From NCBI RefSeq assembly GCF_003046585.1, contig NZ_QAAE01000011.1, forward strand, positions 1 to 64,000: 64,000 bases of DNA, given 5' to 3'. Below the pieces are notes generated by a model. It did not search any database. It was given only the letters and a program-made list of their open reading frames with translations, and was not told where the DNA came from. Made by a program: the position numbers and the translations under genes. Shown here one piece after another: positions 10,510-20,331 of this stretch; within the stretch, counting starts at the first letter, position 1, and every line of letters starts with the position of its first letter. This DNA comes from Nitrosomonas aestuarii (GTDB lineage Bacteria; Pseudomonadota; Gammaproteobacteria; Burkholderiales; Nitrosomonadaceae).

Positions 10510-10959
10510 ATGAAACCACGTCATAAAAAACTTGCAGTCATAACAGCAGGTGTGACTGCATTAGGCTTCGCGGCAGTATTAGTTTTAAATGCTTTTCAGA
10601 GTAATCTGGTTTTTTTCTTCAGTCCAACGCAGGTTGTTGCCAACGAAGCACCCATTGGTAAGAGCTTTCGGATAGGCGGACTTGTGGAAGAGGGAAGTGT
10701 TCAACGCGAGGATAGTAGTACAACAGTCAGGTTTGCAGTAACTGACACGTCAGAGGTAATTCAAGTTGTCTATACGGGAATTCTTCCAGATTTATTTAGA
10801 GAAGGTAAAGGCGTCGTCGCACAAGGTAAATTAAGCGAAAATGGCGTTTTTAAGGCTGATGAAGTGCTGGCTAAACATGATGAGAATTATATGCCGCCAG
10901 AAGCAGCGCTTGCGTTAGAAGAAGCTGCAAAAGCCCAAAAAGCTTTTTTAGCAGAATAA
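10510..10959 (+). CDS. ccmE: cytochrome c-type biogenesis heme chaperone CcmE
   Basis: A 149-residue periplasmic heme chaperone anchored by one N-terminal helix (about 8-28). The OB-fold domain ends with the [11 protein letters not shown] motif. H123 is the histidine that binds heme covalently and the downstream Tyr is the usual axial ligand, so this is the standard His-type CcmE, not the Cys variant. It passes heme from CcmC to CcmF/H. It lies 14 bases after ccmD with an AAGAAGAG-type ribosome site. Confidence 0.97.
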   Translation: MKPRHKKLAVITAGVTALGFAAVLVLNAFQSNLVFFFSPTQVVANEAPIGKSFRIGGLVEEGSVQREDSSTTVRFAVTDTSEVIQVVYTGILPDLFREGKGVVAQGKLSENGVFKADEVLAKHDENYMPPEAALALEEAAKAQKAFLAE

Positions 10960-11046
10960 ACGCACTTAAGCGAACGTACTTCGGTTAAATTTCACTTCAT
11001 TGTATTAGACTAAAATAAAGTCATTAATTTATAAGTAAAAAATATT

Positions 11047-13104
11047 ATGATTCCAGAAATTGGTAATTTTGCACTCATACTTGCGTTGTTATTGGCTATA
11101 ACACAGGGTACTTTACCTTTAATAGGCGCAGCGCGTGGTATTTCTTCTTGGATGGCATTAGCAAAGCCCGTTGTACAGGGACAGTTTGTTTTTGTACTGA
11201 TTGCTTTTCTATGTCTTGGGTATTCTTTTGTTACAAGTGATTTTTCGGTCATCAATGTGGCAAGAAATTCCAATACTGAACTACCACTACAATTCCGTAT
11301 TGCAGCTACTTGGGGTTCACATGAAGGTTCGTTATTACTCTGGGTGTTAATGCTTGCAGGCTGGTCAATAGCCGTCAGTGTTTTCAGCAAACAATTGCCT
11401 GATGAAATGGTTGCTCGTGTGTTGGGTGTCTTAGGCATCGTTAGTGTCGGTTTCTTGTTATTTATGTTATTGACTTCGAACCCATTCGATCGTTTGTTGC
11501 CAGCAGCTATGGAAGGCAGTGATCTTAATCCACTATTACAAGATCCTGGGATGGTTATTCATCCACCTATGCTGTACATGGGCTATGTGGGATTCTCGGT
11601 GGCGTTTGCTTTTGCGATTGCAGCCCTGTTAAGTGGCAAATTAGATGCAACGTGGGCACGCTGGTCCAGACCCTGGACCACAGTTGCGTGGGTATTTTTA
11701 ACCTCTGGAATAATGCTTGGCAGCTGGTGGGCTTATTATGAACTTGGATGGGGTGGCTGGTGGTTCTGGGATCCAGTTGAAAACGCTTCTTTTATGCCCT
11801 GGCTAGTTGGAACGGCGTTAATGCATTCGTTGGCCGTAACTGAAAAACGCGGCAGTTTTAAAAGCTGGACTGTTTTGTTGGCCATATGCACTTTTTCATT
11901 GTGCCTGTTAGGTACGTTTTTGGTACGATCCGGTGTATTAACTTCAGTGCATGCTTTTGCGACCGATCCCGAAAGAGGCGTATTTATTCTTGGATTCCTT
12001 TTCGTAACAGTGACACTTTCATTATTATTATTTGCATGGCGTGCACCAAAAGTGGGTTTGGGCGGTAAGTTCGATTTATTATCGCGTGAGTCTATGTTGC
12101 TGGCAAATAATTTGTTATTGCTTGTTGCTGCAGCCAGTGTGATGCTGGGTACGCTGTATCCACTTATCATTGACGCACTTGGTCTGGGTAAGATCTCAGT
12201 AGGCCCTCCATATTTTGAGGCCGTTTTTGTCCCCATAATGACGCCCGCAATATTTTTAATTGGTCTGGGGCCGATTTCACGCTGGAAGCAAATGAGCATG
12301 CCATCTCTGACTGTGCGTATACGCTGGGCGATTGCTGTAAGTTTCATCAGTGCAATAATTGCACCTTTCTATATGGGTGAATGGAAGCCATTAGTAAGTT
12401 TTGGTCTATTATTAGCATTCTGGATTTTGTTTAGTATCTTGGTTAGTTTGAAGCATCGTCTAAGTAACAGTGGTCAAGGCAATATATTTTCAAAATTAGC
12501 TAAGCAATCTAAGAGCTATTACGGAATGCATTGCGCGCATTTCGGTGTTGCCGTTTTTATCATAGGCGTAACACTTGTGAATGGCTATGAAACGGAAAAA
12601 GATGTTCGTATGGATATTGGTAGCCGTGTCACGATTGGTGACTATGCTTTTCAATTTAACGGTGTTTCAGATGTCGATGGCCCAAACTACAAGTCTATAC
12701 TTGGCGAAATTGAAGTATTCCAGAATGGAGAGTATTTGCGTAAATTATATCCAGAGAAGCGCACTTATAATGCATCAGGAATGGTTATGACAGAAGCTGC
12801 GATAGATACGGGAATATTCCGTGATTTATATGTTGCTTTGGGGGAACCTCTAGCAAATGAGGCGTGGGTAGTTCGCGCCTATCATAAGCCTTTTGTTGAC
12901 TGGATCTGGTTTGGTTGTATATTGATGGCAATCGGTGGCATTTTGGCTGTTAGTGATAAACGTTATCGTTTGAAAATTAAAAACAAGAGTGCGTTATTTG
13001 CTGACAAGGAGACTGAAAAAGAAATGCCGGTAGCAGATGGAATACACAAACCAGCAGCGACTGGTGGTAGCACAGGTTTAGTCACAGAAACAAGGAAAGT
13101 GTGA
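11047..13104 (+). CDS. ccmF: cytochrome c heme lyase subunit CcmF
   Basis: A 685-residue polytopic membrane protein, the core of the heme lyase that attaches heme to the CXXCH sites of apocytochromes. The WWD domain is visible as GWGGWWFWDPVENASFMPWL near residues 235-255, and conserved histidines occur in SHEGSLL, HPPMLYMGY and HSLAVTEKRG. Length is normal. It overlaps ccmG by a TGATG-type junction. A large set of c-type cytochromes is expected in an ammonia oxidiser, which explains the need for a full System I. Confidence 0.97.
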   Translation: MIPEIGNFALILALLLAITQGTLPLIGAARGISSWMALAKPVVQGQFVFVLIAFLCLGYSFVTSDFSVINVARNSNTELPLQFRIAATWGSHEGSLLLWVLMLAGWSIAVSVFSKQLPDEMVARVLGVLGIVSVGFLLFMLLTSNPFDRLLPAAMEGSDLNPLLQDPGMVIHPPMLYMGYVGFSVAFAFAIAALLSGKLDATWARWSRPWTTVAWVFLTSGIMLGSWWAYYELGWGGWWFWDPVENASFMPWLVGTALMHSLAVTEKRGSFKSWTVLLAICTFSLCLLGTFLVRSGVLTSVHAFATDPERGVFILGFLFVTVTLSLLLFAWRAPKVGLGGKFDLLSRESMLLANNLLLLVAAASVMLGTLYPLIIDALGLGKISVGPPYFEAVFVPIMTPAIFLIGLGPISRWKQMSMPSLTVRIRWAIAVSFISAIIAPFYMGEWKPLVSFGLLLAFWILFSILVSLKHRLSNSGQGNIFSKLAKQSKSYYGMHCAHFGVAVFIIGVTLVNGYETEKDVRMDIGSRVTIGDYAFQFNGVSDVDGPNYKSILGEIEVFQNGEYLRKLYPEKRTYNASGMVMTEAAIDTGIFRDLYVALGEPLANEAWVVRAYHKPFVDWIWFGCILMAIGGILAVSDKRYRLKIKNKSALFADKETEKEMPVADGIHKPAATGGSTGLVTETRKV

Positions 13105-13631
13105 TGCGATATTTGGCGCCATTGTTTGCTTTCTTAGTACTGGCTGTATTTTTATTTGCTGGTTTGTCCTTAAATCCACGCCAAGTGCCTTCTCCATTGA
13201 TTGACAAACCTGCACCCGAATTTGAACTTTATAACCTGCATGAACCCGAGAAAATGTTATCGTCAAGGGATAACTTGGGAAAAGTCTGGTTATTGAATGT
13301 GTGGGCATCATGGTGTGTGGCATGCCGAGATGAGCATCCATTACTGGTGCAACTTGCAAATTCTGGAATGGTGCCTGTATACGGGCTTAACTATAAGGAC
13401 GAAAACGCAACGGCAAAACAATGGCTTCGACTCTATGGCGATCCTTATGTAGTGAGTGTCGTTGATCCCGATGGTACAGTGGGTATTGACTATGGTGTTT
13501 ATGGTGTTCCTGAGACATATGTGATTGATAAAAAAGGAATTATAAGACATAAGCAAATTGGTCCTGTAACTGTTGACTCATTGCAAAATACGATCATTCC
13601 ATTAATTGAAAAACTACAAAGGCAAACATAA
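13104..13631 (+). CDS. ccmG: thiol:disulfide interchange protein CcmG/DsbE
   Basis: A 175-residue periplasmic thioredoxin-fold protein with one N-terminal anchor helix (about 5-22). The redox site is W70-C71-V-A-C74. The Gly-Val-Pro-Glu-Thr cis-proline loop and the acidic DEHP segment are typical of CcmG, which keeps apocytochrome cysteines reduced before heme attachment. The start is the ATG at 13104 overlapping the ccmF stop; a GTG three bases earlier is equally placed. Its TAA overlaps the ccmH ATG. Confidence 0.96.
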   Translation: MRYLAPLFAFLVLAVFLFAGLSLNPRQVPSPLIDKPAPEFELYNLHEPEKMLSSRDNLGKVWLLNVWASWCVACRDEHPLLVQLANSGMVPVYGLNYKDENATAKQWLRLYGDPYVVSVVDPDGTVGIDYGVYGVPETYVIDKKGIIRHKQIGPVTVDSLQNTIIPLIEKLQRQT

Positions 13632-14296
13632 TGAAATTATCTTGTTCAATGTTTGTTGACTTCATTAATGGACTGATATCAAAGTATATGCCGTTAAAGT
13701 TGTGTGGCATTGTGATTCTAAGCTTGTCAATTCTTACGATATCGTCGGTGTGCTGGTCACAGGGAAATTATAAAGAAGCGGTTCCTGTAGCAGAAAATCC
13801 GGAGATAGAAAAAAGAATGCTGGCGTTAACTGAAGATCTGCGGTGCCTGGTGTGTCAAAACGAAACAATTGCAGAATCGCGTGCCGATTTTTCTAATGAT
13901 ATGCGTCGAGTTATTCGCGAACAAATCCAGGCCAACAAGACAGATGCTGAAATTATTGAGTTTTTAGTCGATCGTTATGGGGATTTTGTACTTTACAATC
14001 CACCAATGAAGCCAACAACCGTACTATTGTGGTTTGGTCCACTTATCTTTTTCATTATAAGTGCATGGTTTTTGGTTAAATATCTCAAAGGACGCCGCCT
14101 TCAGATTCAAGAAGTAACTTTGTCCGAAGCGGATCAAAAAAAAATTGCCGTTTTGTTAGCTGAAAAAGATGCAGCTTTGTCTGAAATACAGGTAGAAAAA
14201 ACTGATACTTCGCCAAATAAAAACAATTCAATCACCGGAGTGAATCAGAGCAAAAGCGAAGCTCCATCCAGCGAAAATAAAGGTAATAACGTATGA
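13631..14296 (+). CDS. ccmH: cytochrome c-type biogenesis protein CcmH
   Basis: A 221-residue membrane-anchored protein with a hydrophobic N-terminus (about 22-42), the redox motif LRCLVCQN (C72 and C75), a helix around 133-152 and an acidic tail. It reduces disulfides in apocytochrome c and joins CcmF in the heme lyase. It is the short form with the TPR part encoded separately as ccmI. The ATG at 13631 overlaps the ccmG stop and has an AGGCAAAC site. A second Met (residue 20) is a possible alternative start. Confidence 0.94.
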   Translation: MKLSCSMFVDFINGLISKYMPLKLCGIVILSLSILTISSVCWSQGNYKEAVPVAENPEIEKRMLALTEDLRCLVCQNETIAESRADFSNDMRRVIREQIQANKTDAEIIEFLVDRYGDFVLYNPPMKPTTVLLWFGPLIFFIISAWFLVKYLKGRRLQIQEVTLSEADQKKIAVLLAEKDAALSEIQVEKTDTSPNKNNSITGVNQSKSEAPSSENKGNNV

Positions 14297-15633
14297 CGGC
14301 ATTTTGGATTATTTCAGGTATTTTTATTGTAGTTACACTGCTTTTTATTATTCCGACATTATTAAGAAATAAGAATGTTCAGGAGCAGCGCGTAGAACGT
14401 GATGCCGTCAATATTTCAGTTTATCGTGATCAACTGAAAGAATTAGAAAGAGATCTGGAAAATGATATTCTAACTCAGGAACAATATGACCAAAGTAAAC
14501 AAGAACTTCAGCAACGCATGCTTCAGGATGTTCCTGAAATGACTGAACAAGAGAATAGTAAAAAAACGAATAAAGTCATGAATATTGCAATTTCCACAGT
14601 AATTGTGTTGACTTTGCCAGTCGTAGCAGTTTATCTGTATCTGGAAATCGGTGATACGCGTGGCTTATTACCGCAAGCACAACTGGCGAACGCAACACAA
14701 ATGTCCCAGAATAATAGCAGTAGTGGAACGCCTGAAGGTCATGACAATTTTGCTTCTGTTCTTGATAATTTAATTGCGCGACTGAATAATGATCCTGAAG
14801 ATATTGAGGGATGGGTCATGTTGGGTCGTACATACGCAATTATGCAGCGTTATGATGAAGCGGCCAGTACATATGCAAAGCTGAATGAATTGATTCCTGA
14901 TAATCCTCAGATTCTGAGTGATTATGCTGATATATTGGCTATGACTAATGAAGGAAGTCTTACTGGAAAGCCAACTGAATTAATACAGAAAGCTTTAAGT
15001 ATTGACCCTGAATATCCTAAAGCGTTAGCCTTGGCCGGAACTGTCGAGTTTGAGCAAAATGAGTTTGATCAGGCTGCCATGTATTGGGAAAGGTTGCTTG
15101 CCGTAATTCCAGCAGATTCTCAACTGGCCAAGTCTGTTAATGAAAGTATTGAGGAAGCCAGGTCGCTGGCGGTTAAGGAGCCAGGAACATCTCAAACGCA
15201 ACAAATAGCTACAACAAAAGCTGTTGAAGAAGAGCCGCAATCCAGTGTAGCAGAGTCGAAGCAGTCTTCTGCGGCAGAAGAGTCTGGTTCATTGTCTATA
15301 TCCGGCAATGTAACAATCAGTGATTCGATTGCATCGAGTGCAAATCCGAATGATACGTTATTCATTTATGCGCGTGCAGAATCAGGCCCTAAAATGCCAT
15401 TAGCAATCTTAAGATTAAAAGCTGGTGATTTACCGACATCATTTACATTAACTGATGAAATGGCGATGACTCCAGCAATGAAATTATCAAGTTTTCCAAA
15501 TGTCATTATCGAAGCCCGAATTTCCAAATCTGGTCAGGCCGTTCCAGCTAGTGGTGATTTACAAGGATTGAGTGCGCCTGTTAAGATTGGTAATAATAAT
15601 GTGACAATTGTAATCGATTCAAGAATTCCATAA
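14293..15633 (+). CDS. ccmI: cytochrome c-type biogenesis protein CcmI
   Basis: A 446-residue apocytochrome c chaperone. Two membrane helices (about 2-20 and 95-115) flank a cytoplasmic loop rich in Gln and Glu. A periplasmic TPR region follows (about 150-290, with WVMLGRTYAIMQRYDEAASTY), then a Ser/Glu-rich linker (about 295-335) and a C-terminal beta domain starting ISGNVTISDSI. It hands apocytochromes to CcmFH. It overlaps ccmH by four bases (ATGA) and closes the operon, with a strong hairpin just downstream. Confidence 0.93.
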   Translation: MTAFWIISGIFIVVTLLFIIPTLLRNKNVQEQRVERDAVNISVYRDQLKELERDLENDILTQEQYDQSKQELQQRMLQDVPEMTEQENSKKTNKVMNIAISTVIVLTLPVVAVYLYLEIGDTRGLLPQAQLANATQMSQNNSSSGTPEGHDNFASVLDNLIARLNNDPEDIEGWVMLGRTYAIMQRYDEAASTYAKLNELIPDNPQILSDYADILAMTNEGSLTGKPTELIQKALSIDPEYPKALALAGTVEFEQNEFDQAAMYWERLLAVIPADSQLAKSVNESIEEARSLAVKEPGTSQTQQIATTKAVEEEPQSSVAESKQSSAAEESGSLSISGNVTISDSIASSANPNDTLFIYARAESGPKMPLAILRLKAGDLPTSFTLTDEMAMTPAMKLSSFPNVIIEARISKSGQAVPASGDLQGLSAPVKIGNNNVTIVIDSRIP

Positions 15634-15655
15634 TATCTGCTAAAAATTGTATGTA

Positions 15656-15689
15656 CCCAAACTACATTCTTTTTAGAATGTAGTTTGGG
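15656..15689 (+). terminator. strong hairpin after ccmI
   Basis: A perfect 15-bp inverted repeat: CCCAAACTACATTCT (15656-15670), a TTTT loop, and AGAATGTAGTTTGGG (15675-15689). It sits 22 bases after the ccmI stop and 80 bases before bcp. There is no clear U-run after it, so it may act as a transcript 3' end or RNA-stabilising stem as much as an intrinsic terminator. Confidence 0.65.
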
Positions 15690-15769
15690 AAATATTCATT
15701 TCACAAATGTTTTGTATTGCTACTTGAATACACCTAACTTCAATCAAACTTTTTTAATATCCAAACTTA

Positions 15770-16231
15770 ATGCCAGCAATTGATAAACCTGCACCTGATT
15801 TTCAATTACCTAGTACCGATGGTAAAACCTTTACTCAATCTGAAATGAATGGCAAGCATCTTGTCATTTATTTTTATCCAAAAGATAACACACCCGGATG
15901 TACCACAGAAGGGGAAAATTTTCGGGATAACTACGAGGCCTTTAAAGATTTGAATTGTCTTGTTTTTGGGGTTTCACGAGATAGCATGAAGTCCCATGAG
16001 AATTTTAAAGAAAAAATGAAGTTTCCTTTTGAACTTCTCAGTGATGTAGATGAAGTGGCCTGTAAACTGTTTGATGTTATTAAGATGAAGAATATGTATG
16101 GCAAGCAGGTTCGGGGTATTGAGCGAAGCACCTTTGTTATTGATATGAATGGAATCCTAAGGAAGGAATGGCGCGGTGTCAAAGTTCCTGGTCATGTAGA
16201 AGAAGTGCTGGCCTTTGTTAAATCACTTTAA
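15770..16231 (+). CDS. bcp: peroxiredoxin, BCP/PrxQ family
   Basis: A 153-residue thioredoxin-fold peroxidase that reduces hydrogen peroxide and organic peroxides using thioredoxin or similar. The peroxidatic cysteine is C44 in YPKDNTPGCTTE. E. coli Bcp carries its resolving Cys five residues later, but here that position is Glu49, so this is an atypical or 1-Cys member. Two other Cys lie further on (about 67 and 95). It stands alone after the ccm hairpin and converges on mdh, with 29 bases between the stops. Confidence 0.93.
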   Translation: MPAIDKPAPDFQLPSTDGKTFTQSEMNGKHLVIYFYPKDNTPGCTTEGENFRDNYEAFKDLNCLVFGVSRDSMKSHENFKEKMKFPFELLSDVDEVACKLFDVIKMKNMYGKQVRGIERSTFVIDMNGILRKEWRGVKVPGHVEEVLAFVKSL

Positions 16232-16260
16232 TGAAGAATCAATAGTTATTTCCTTGTAGG

Positions 16261-17247
16261 TTAAACCAATAAATGTTTGATCGCATTTTGCTCAGCGATC
16301 AGCTCTTCATAGCTTTTTTGCATTTTATTCCTGTCATAATCGCTTAGATTAAGTCCCTGCACAATTTTATAGCTGCCATTCTGGCAAGTTACCGGAAAGC
16401 TGTAAATGACCCCTTCAGGTATACCATAGCTTCCATCCGATAAAATACCCATCGAAGTCCAATCATTTTTTCTGGTTCCAAAAATCCAATCCTGCATATG
16501 ATTAATAATTGCATTTGCAGCACTTGCGGCACTGGATCTGCCGTGCCGCGCTTCGATGATTGCCATGCCGCGTTTTTGTACAGTCGGGACAAAGCTGTTA
16601 TCAATCCAGTCGTTGTCAGCTATAAGTGATCTGACAGATTGGTTGTCAATTTCTGCGTGATTTAAGTCGGGATACTGTGTGTTAGAGTGATTACCCCAGA
16701 CAACCATTTTTTTAATACTAGTGACCGGTCTGGATAGTTTCTGAGCAACTTGCGATAAAGCACGGTTATGGTCGAGTCTCAACATCGCTGAAAAATTTTC
16801 AGGATTAAGGCTGGGCGCATTATTTAAAGTGATGTAAGCATTAGTATTAGCCGGATTACCAACAACTAACACTTTAACATGCTTGTTAGCAACAGCATTC
16901 AGTGCTTTACCTTGCTCAATAAAAATCGGGCCATTTGCTTCCAACAAATCTTTGCGCTCCATATTTTCACCGCGCGGTCGCGCGCCTACCAGCAAAGCGA
17001 TGTCTGCATCCTGGAAGGCCACAAGTGGATCATCAGTGGTTATGAGTTCGGTCAATAGCGGAAAGGCACAGTCCTGCATCTCCATTACCAAGCCGTCAAA
17101 AAGCGGACGGGCATTAGGAATGTCTAGTAATTGTAAAATGATAGGTTGGTCTTTGCCGAGCATGTCACCTGCGGCGATGCGAAACAACAGGCTATAACAT
17201 ATCTGTCCTGTTGCACCAGTGACCGAAATTCGAATTGGCGATTTCAT
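16261..17247 (-). CDS. mdh: malate dehydrogenase (NAD-dependent)
   Basis: A 328-residue TCA-cycle enzyme that interconverts malate and oxaloacetate. The NAD-binding GATGQI loop is at residues 10-15, the substrate loop is [14 protein letters not shown], and the catalytic His is in [11 protein letters not shown]. This is the MDH type 2 form of beta- and actinobacteria. The ATG at 17247 has an AAGGA site; an in-frame TTG at 17256 adds only three residues. It is a single gene. Confidence 0.96.
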   Translation of the reverse strand: MKSPIRISVTGATGQICYSLLFRIAAGDMLGKDQPIILQLLDIPNARPLFDGLVMEMQDCAFPLLTELITTDDPLVAFQDADIALLVGARPRGENMERKDLLEANGPIFIEQGKALNAVANKHVKVLVVGNPANTNAYITLNNAPSLNPENFSAMLRLDHNRALSQVAQKLSRPVTSIKKMVVWGNHSNTQYPDLNHAEIDNQSVRSLIADNDWIDNSFVPTVQKRGMAIIEARHGRSSAASAANAIINHMQDWIFGTRKNDWTSMGILSDGSYGIPEGVIYSFPVTCQNGSYKIVQGLNLSDYDRNKMQKSYEELIAEQNAIKHLLV

Positions 17248-17525
17248 TTTTTTCAATCCTTGAGAACTCTCCGTAGACTGTCAAATTGACAGTACATGAG
17301 AAAATTGACTGAGGATTATACTTGTAATCAGTGTCTCAAGGAAGACTGGATAAGCAATATGCACTTAATCCGATAGTTTAAATTGGGTTGATATGATGAA
17401 ATAAACAATTTCAAATTCAATCGCACAAGTTTAAGTGTTTGTTTAAAAGGCATCCTTTATGGTCATGTGTTTTTGAACAAATAACATCTGGGTTAGTTTA
17501 CTGCTTCTAAGAAATAAATTTGCAA

Positions 17526-17969
17526 TTAGCGACATTTACTGTGAATCTCTTTTGACAAGTCGTATTGTAAGTGTCCATAGTAACCTGTAAACAGGGGCGC
17601 ACCGTAAATCGAGTATTGCCATAGATTATATAACTGTATGTCAGTCATGAGGTTTCGCAAGTGGTTACAATGATTTTTTGTTTCCAACGCTTGTGCTTTA
17701 GATCTTTCTTGTATACCTTGTTGTTGGATACGTTGTAAATTTTTTTGTCTTAATTCCTGCAATTTTCTGACCATTGCTTCTTGCTTTTGCTGCTCCGTAG
17801 TTTCTAAGGCTTCAGGAAGTTCTGTTAAATCGGAAACCATGGCACCTGGTACAGGTGTTTTGCTATATTGAATCTGTCCCCAGGGATCGCTCCATTGATA
17901 AATCGTATCTGCAATAGTGTTCGTTGCAGCGTAAAAAAGAAGATGACTGGCCACAATAAATTTAATCAT
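17526..17969 (-). CDS. DUF4124-type exported protein
   Basis: A 147-residue protein with a signal peptide (1-20, cleavage near TIADT). The IYQWSDPWGQIQYSKTPVPG block after it is the DUF4124 signature, common in small periplasmic proteins of beta- and gammaproteobacteria. A Gln/Lys/Arg-rich coiled-coil region covers about 55-95, and the C-terminus is aromatic with three Cys. The function is unknown. It is flanked by 278- and 308-base gaps, so it is probably a single transcription unit. Confidence 0.75.
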   Translation of the reverse strand: MIKFIVASHLLFYAATNTIADTIYQWSDPWGQIQYSKTPVPGAMVSDLTELPEALETTEQQKQEAMVRKLQELRQKNLQRIQQQGIQERSKAQALETKNHCNHLRNLMTDIQLYNLWQYSIYGAPLFTGYYGHLQYDLSKEIHSKCR

Positions 17970-18277
17970 TAATCTTCATGGATAGTATTTGATTGAGTAA
18001 TCATGGCGGATTCGAGTAATTCAGCAATTAGATGACGCATGACCAAATAATCAATACCATTTGCTATCACAGTTGCTTAAGATTCATTATTAAGTTGATG
18101 GAGAATCAATAATAACAACTTATCACAAACGTTTTTAGTAATTACATATTCAGTTAGAGGCTATTTGCGTCGAGAGGTTCTCCAAATCTACATAGTTTCA
18201 ATATACTGAGCGTTAACAATTGCTAAGCGATTTAGTATGTGAATCAAAGTCAGATAAAAAGATGTACACACTTACTA
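17970..18277. other. intergenic region with no gene found
   Basis: About 308 AT-rich bases between the FNT channel stop and the DUF4124 gene start, both on the minus strand. It should contain the promoter for the DUF4124 gene. I saw no open frame of note, no tRNA and no clear terminator hairpin. Confidence 0.5.
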
Positions 18278-19078
18278 TCACTTGGGTTCGGATGTTTTGT
18301 AAGTCCAGTAAAGCATCAATCCTGTAAAAATCATTCCGCCCACAATGTTACCGGTTATTACAGGCAATCCGTTCCATAACCACCAGTCAGCAATGGAAAT
18401 ATTTGCACCCAACATAATGCCGGCTGGGATCAAAAACATGTTTACGATGGCATGCTCATAGCCCAAGGCGAAAAAAGTCATAATAGGTAACCACATAGCA
18501 ATAATTTTGCCATTGGTCGTGGTGGATGAAAACGCCATGACAGTACCCAGTGTAACCATCCAGTTACAAAGTAAAGCACTGGTAAAGGCAGTAACAGTGC
18601 CGCTCAAACCATATTGCGCATAGCCTATTGTTTTTGTTTCTGCAATATCGATAATACGCAGAGCGGCAGGAATCGTCGCAGGATCGCTATGTCCCATTTG
18701 TGTGGTGACAATGTAGTAGAGAAAAGCATAGATCACACCTCCGATTAAATTGCCGAATAATACCCATGTCCAGTTAAAAAGCATTAGGTTCATACGTGTG
18801 CGTTTGTCTTTGACCGCTATTGGTATCAGTGCAAAATTGCCGGTTGCCAGTTCAAGGCCAAGGAGTATGATCATAACAAACCCGACCGGAAATACGAGCG
18901 CACCCACAATTCCCAGTCCTGTTTGCGTCGTTGTGAGGATAGCCAGTGTGGTGGCATAACCCAGAAAAGCACCGGCCATAAAGCCGCGCAGCAACATATG
19001 TTTTACGGGTAGTTTCGCTTTCAGAGCCCCCACCTGTAACATATTCTCAAGAATTTCTTCAGGCTTTATATAGGTCAC
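18278..19078 (-). CDS. formate/nitrite transporter (FNT) family channel
   Basis: A 266-residue inner-membrane protein with six predicted helices of the FocA/NirC family, which form pentameric channels for formate, nitrite or related monovalent anions. Family motifs seen include the PVGFVMIILLGLELATGNF stretch around 83-101, a second half with LLCNWMVTLGT, and GYEHAIVNMFLIPAG near 205. The start is GTG at 19078 with GGAG eight bases upstream. In an ammonia oxidiser the likely cargo is nitrite, the end product, but substrate cannot be told from sequence alone. The hemW stop lies 11 bases upstream, so the two are probably co-transcribed. Confidence 0.88.
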   Translation of the reverse strand: MTYIKPEEILENMLQVGALKAKLPVKHMLLRGFMAGAFLGYATTLAILTTTQTGLGIVGALVFPVGFVMIILLGLELATGNFALIPIAVKDKRTRMNLMLFNWTWVLFGNLIGGVIYAFLYYIVTTQMGHSDPATIPAALRIIDIAETKTIGYAQYGLSGTVTAFTSALLCNWMVTLGTVMAFSSTTTNGKIIAMWLPIMTFFALGYEHAIVNMFLIPAGIMLGANISIADWWLWNGLPVITGNIVGGMIFTGLMLYWTYKTSEPK

Positions 19079-19089
19079 AGGCTTTTCTC

Positions 19090-20322
19090 CTAATCATCAA
19101 TGCGTGAGGATCCGGTTTCAGGTAAGAAAATCTGCAACAGATCATTTAAAAAATGTCTGCCCGTCTGAGTGGGTGCAATGTGAAGATCAGAACGGTGTAA
19201 TAATCCGCGTTGCTGCGCTTGATCAAGTTGTGAAAGAATGGTGTTAATCGGCAGGCCTGTCCGTTCCTGAAACAAAGCGATTTCAAAACCATCGGTTAAA
19301 CGCAATGCGTTCATCATAAATTCAAAGCTGCGGTCTGCTTGAGTCAGTGTATGCTGTGTCTGCACAGATGCAGCAGAAGTGACAGAGATTTTTGCAGTTG
19401 TCGCAAGATATTCCTTGGGTTGTTTATACCGCATTTGCCGGATAATTTTATTTTCAAAGCTGATTTTGCTATGTGCGCCTGCACCGATACCGAGATAATC
19501 GCCAAATAACCAGTAATTATAGTTATGCTGTGAAAATCGCCCTGGTTGGGCAAAAGCTGAAGTCTCATAATGCTGATAATGATGCGCGTTCATGGTTTGT
19601 TCGATAATGTGCTGCATTTCAGCGGATTGTTCATCGTCCGGTAACGCAGGCGGATAACGATAAAACAATGTATTGGGTTCTAAGGTTAAATGATAAGCTG
19701 ATATATGTTCAACACCTAAAGAACAGGCTGTTTCAATGTCTTTTTTCGCTTCGGCCACATCCTGACCGGGCAGCGCATACATTAAATCGAGATTGATATT
19801 GTTAAAATGTTTCTGCGCAATTGCTATGGCCTTGTGCGCTTCATGATCGTTATGGACACGTCCTAAAGCCTGCAAATGCTGTGGGTTAAAGCTTTGTATG
19901 CCAATCGAAAGACGGTTGATGCCAGCTGTACGAAAGTCGGCAAATTTTTGCGCTTCAAAAGTGCCGGGATTGGCTTCCAATGTGATTTCTGCAGTCGGTT
20001 CCAGCGGTAACAACGCCCTGACCGCGACCAGAATCTTTTCAATTGACGTTGCACTGAACATGCTGGGTGTGCCGCCACCGAAAAACACACTGGTTAATTG
20101 CCGCCCCCAGATGTTGGGTAATGCGGATTCCAGGTCGCGTATTAATGCGGATACATACGCATCTTCAGGTACTGGGTCTTCTCCACGCACTGCATGAGAA
20201 TTAAAGTCACAATAAGGGCATTTTTTCAGGCACCATGGGATATGTATGTACAAACTCAGTGGCGGTAAAGACCTGAGTCTGGGTGTGTGCGAACCTGGCT
20301 GGGGTACATCTGTTGTTGTCAC
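19090..20322 (-). CDS. hemW: radical SAM heme chaperone HemW
   Basis: A 410-residue radical SAM protein formerly annotated as oxygen-independent coproporphyrinogen oxidase. The [4Fe-4S] motif is C31-xxx-C35-xx-C38 in HIPWCLKKCPYCDF, preceded by LYIH and followed by FFGGGTPS and EANPGT. The C-terminal HemN_C domain covers about 290-400. HemW binds heme and delivers it to target proteins; it lacks the extra features of true HemN. The start appears to be GTG at 20322, ten bases from the stop of the upstream permease gene. Confidence 0.93.
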   Translation of the reverse strand: MTTTDVPQPGSHTPRLRSLPPLSLYIHIPWCLKKCPYCDFNSHAVRGEDPVPEDAYVSALIRDLESALPNIWGRQLTSVFFGGGTPSMFSATSIEKILVAVRALLPLEPTAEITLEANPGTFEAQKFADFRTAGINRLSIGIQSFNPQHLQALGRVHNDHEAHKAIAIAQKHFNNINLDLMYALPGQDVAEAKKDIETACSLGVEHISAYHLTLEPNTLFYRYPPALPDDEQSAEMQHIIEQTMNAHHYQHYETSAFAQPGRFSQHNYNYWLFGDYLGIGAGAHSKISFENKIIRQMRYKQPKEYLATTAKISVTSAASVQTQHTLTQADRSFEFMMNALRLTDGFEIALFQERTGLPINTILSQLDQAQQRGLLHRSDLHIAPTQTGRHFLNDLLQIFLPETGSSRIDD

Positions 20323-20331
20323 TAGGATCGG

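Noticed and set aside
11736..12347. 203-residue open frame opposite ccmF
   Set aside because: A shadow of ccmF with no recognisable domain, lying wholly inside a well-supported gene.
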